A stretch of DNA of 64,000 nucleotides. Source: Deltaproteobacteria bacterium. Lineage in GTDB: Bacteria; Desulfobacterota; DSM-4660; Desulfatiglandales; HGW-15. Under the pieces are notes generated by a model. It did not search any database. It saw nothing but the letters and a program-made list of their open reading frames with translations, and was not told where the DNA came from. Every line of letters begins with the position of its first letter. Positions within the stretch are counted from its first letter, which is position 1. The stretch spans positions 22,192-86,191 of the forward strand of contig JAGVAP010000124.1 of assembly GCA_020060215.1 (NCBI GenBank). Direction: 5' to 3'. The position numbers and the translations under genes are program-made. Of this stretch, positions 63,930 through 64,000 are shown piece after piece.

Positions 63930-64000
63930 ATGCCCAGAAAGAGTAAGCCCTCGAAAAAAGAAAGTTTCTCTCTCTCTCCCCCCCCCCCCCCCCCCCACCC
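63930..64000 (+). CDS. Start of a possible gene running off the window
   Basis: ATG at 63930 with AGGGG eight bases upstream and a promoter at 63855 opens a frame MPRKSKPSKKESFSLS followed by prolines encoded by the C-run. It is too short to identify. If the poly-C tract is real, its length would set the downstream reading frame. Confidence 0.35.
   Translation, partial: MPRKSKPSKKESFSLSPPPPPPH
63968..63996. repeat. CT-dinucleotide repeat and 19-base poly-C tract
   Basis: A short (CT)n run passes into 19 consecutive C residues (63978-63996). In a genome of this type such a tract is rare and may mark a misassembled contig end. Confidence 0.85.

Overview
The window is about 60 % GC by eye and densely coded on both strands. 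It encodes a Gram-negative outer membrane (LptD), a type IV pilus system, anaerobic 2-oxoacid:ferredoxin chemistry (IorAB), a second type of tryptophan synthase beta chain (TrpB2), late cobalamin biosynthesis and the carboxyspermidine route to polyamines. I infer an anaerobic member of the Desulfobacterota / former Deltaproteobacteria. No rRNA or other taxonomic marker is present to prove it.

Layout. 1-5518: the 3' end of lptD, then a minus-strand information-processing operon tadA - tRNA-Ser(CGA) - tRNA-Ser(GGA) - dnaX - ybaB - recR. 5845-11448: an HNH nuclease, a SAM hydrolase-like protein, folD and a CHASE2-TPR Ser/Thr kinase with a clear promoter. 11683-18916: a pilB-type ATPase with a zinc-ribbon tail, a B-box protein, a pilin, a PAS sensor, an FHA-GAF-cyclase, DUF1178, and then (to 19614) an XRE-cupin regulator. 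19728-25127: a PabC-like aminotransferase, a LOG-family protein, rsmG and cobS-cobD-cbiB. 25336-31138: a small lysine-rich protein, a Mut7-C protein, and murA-comEC-lipoprotein-MBL. 31654-40035: an MFS carrier, a degenerate ABC exporter, and a minus-strand set trpB2 - Cys-rich protein - iorA - iorB - nucleotidyltransferase. 40452-42740: a GAF-fused PilB-like ATPase. 42873-48214: speA - carboxynorspermidine synthase - nspC - speB behind a good sigma-70 promoter. 48378-58424: a quinone reductase-like flavoprotein, a TAXI-TRAP transporter, a class II aldolase, an AprA/FrdA-like flavoprotein, a divergent ThDP enzyme and a LuxR-type regulator, which look like an uptake-and-catabolism module. 58478-64000: a more AT-rich accessory end with a membrane protein plus S74-domain protein pair, an orphan hybrid-sensor kinase, a higBA module with a frameshifted toxin, and a last ORF that runs into a CT/poly-C tract.

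Intergenic space carries several dispersed palindromic repeat families: an arm related to cttcgtgtcttggtggc (four places), a REP-like gtaggagc..gctcctac element (three places) and single-copy palindromes. Some of them form the 3' ends of coding regions. The items I consider most worth testing are the membrane/S74 two-gene cassette, the TAXI-TRAP/ThDP/flavoprotein/aldolase locus, the ABC exporter that has lost its ATPase motifs, and the overlap of tadA with a tRNA-Ser gene.
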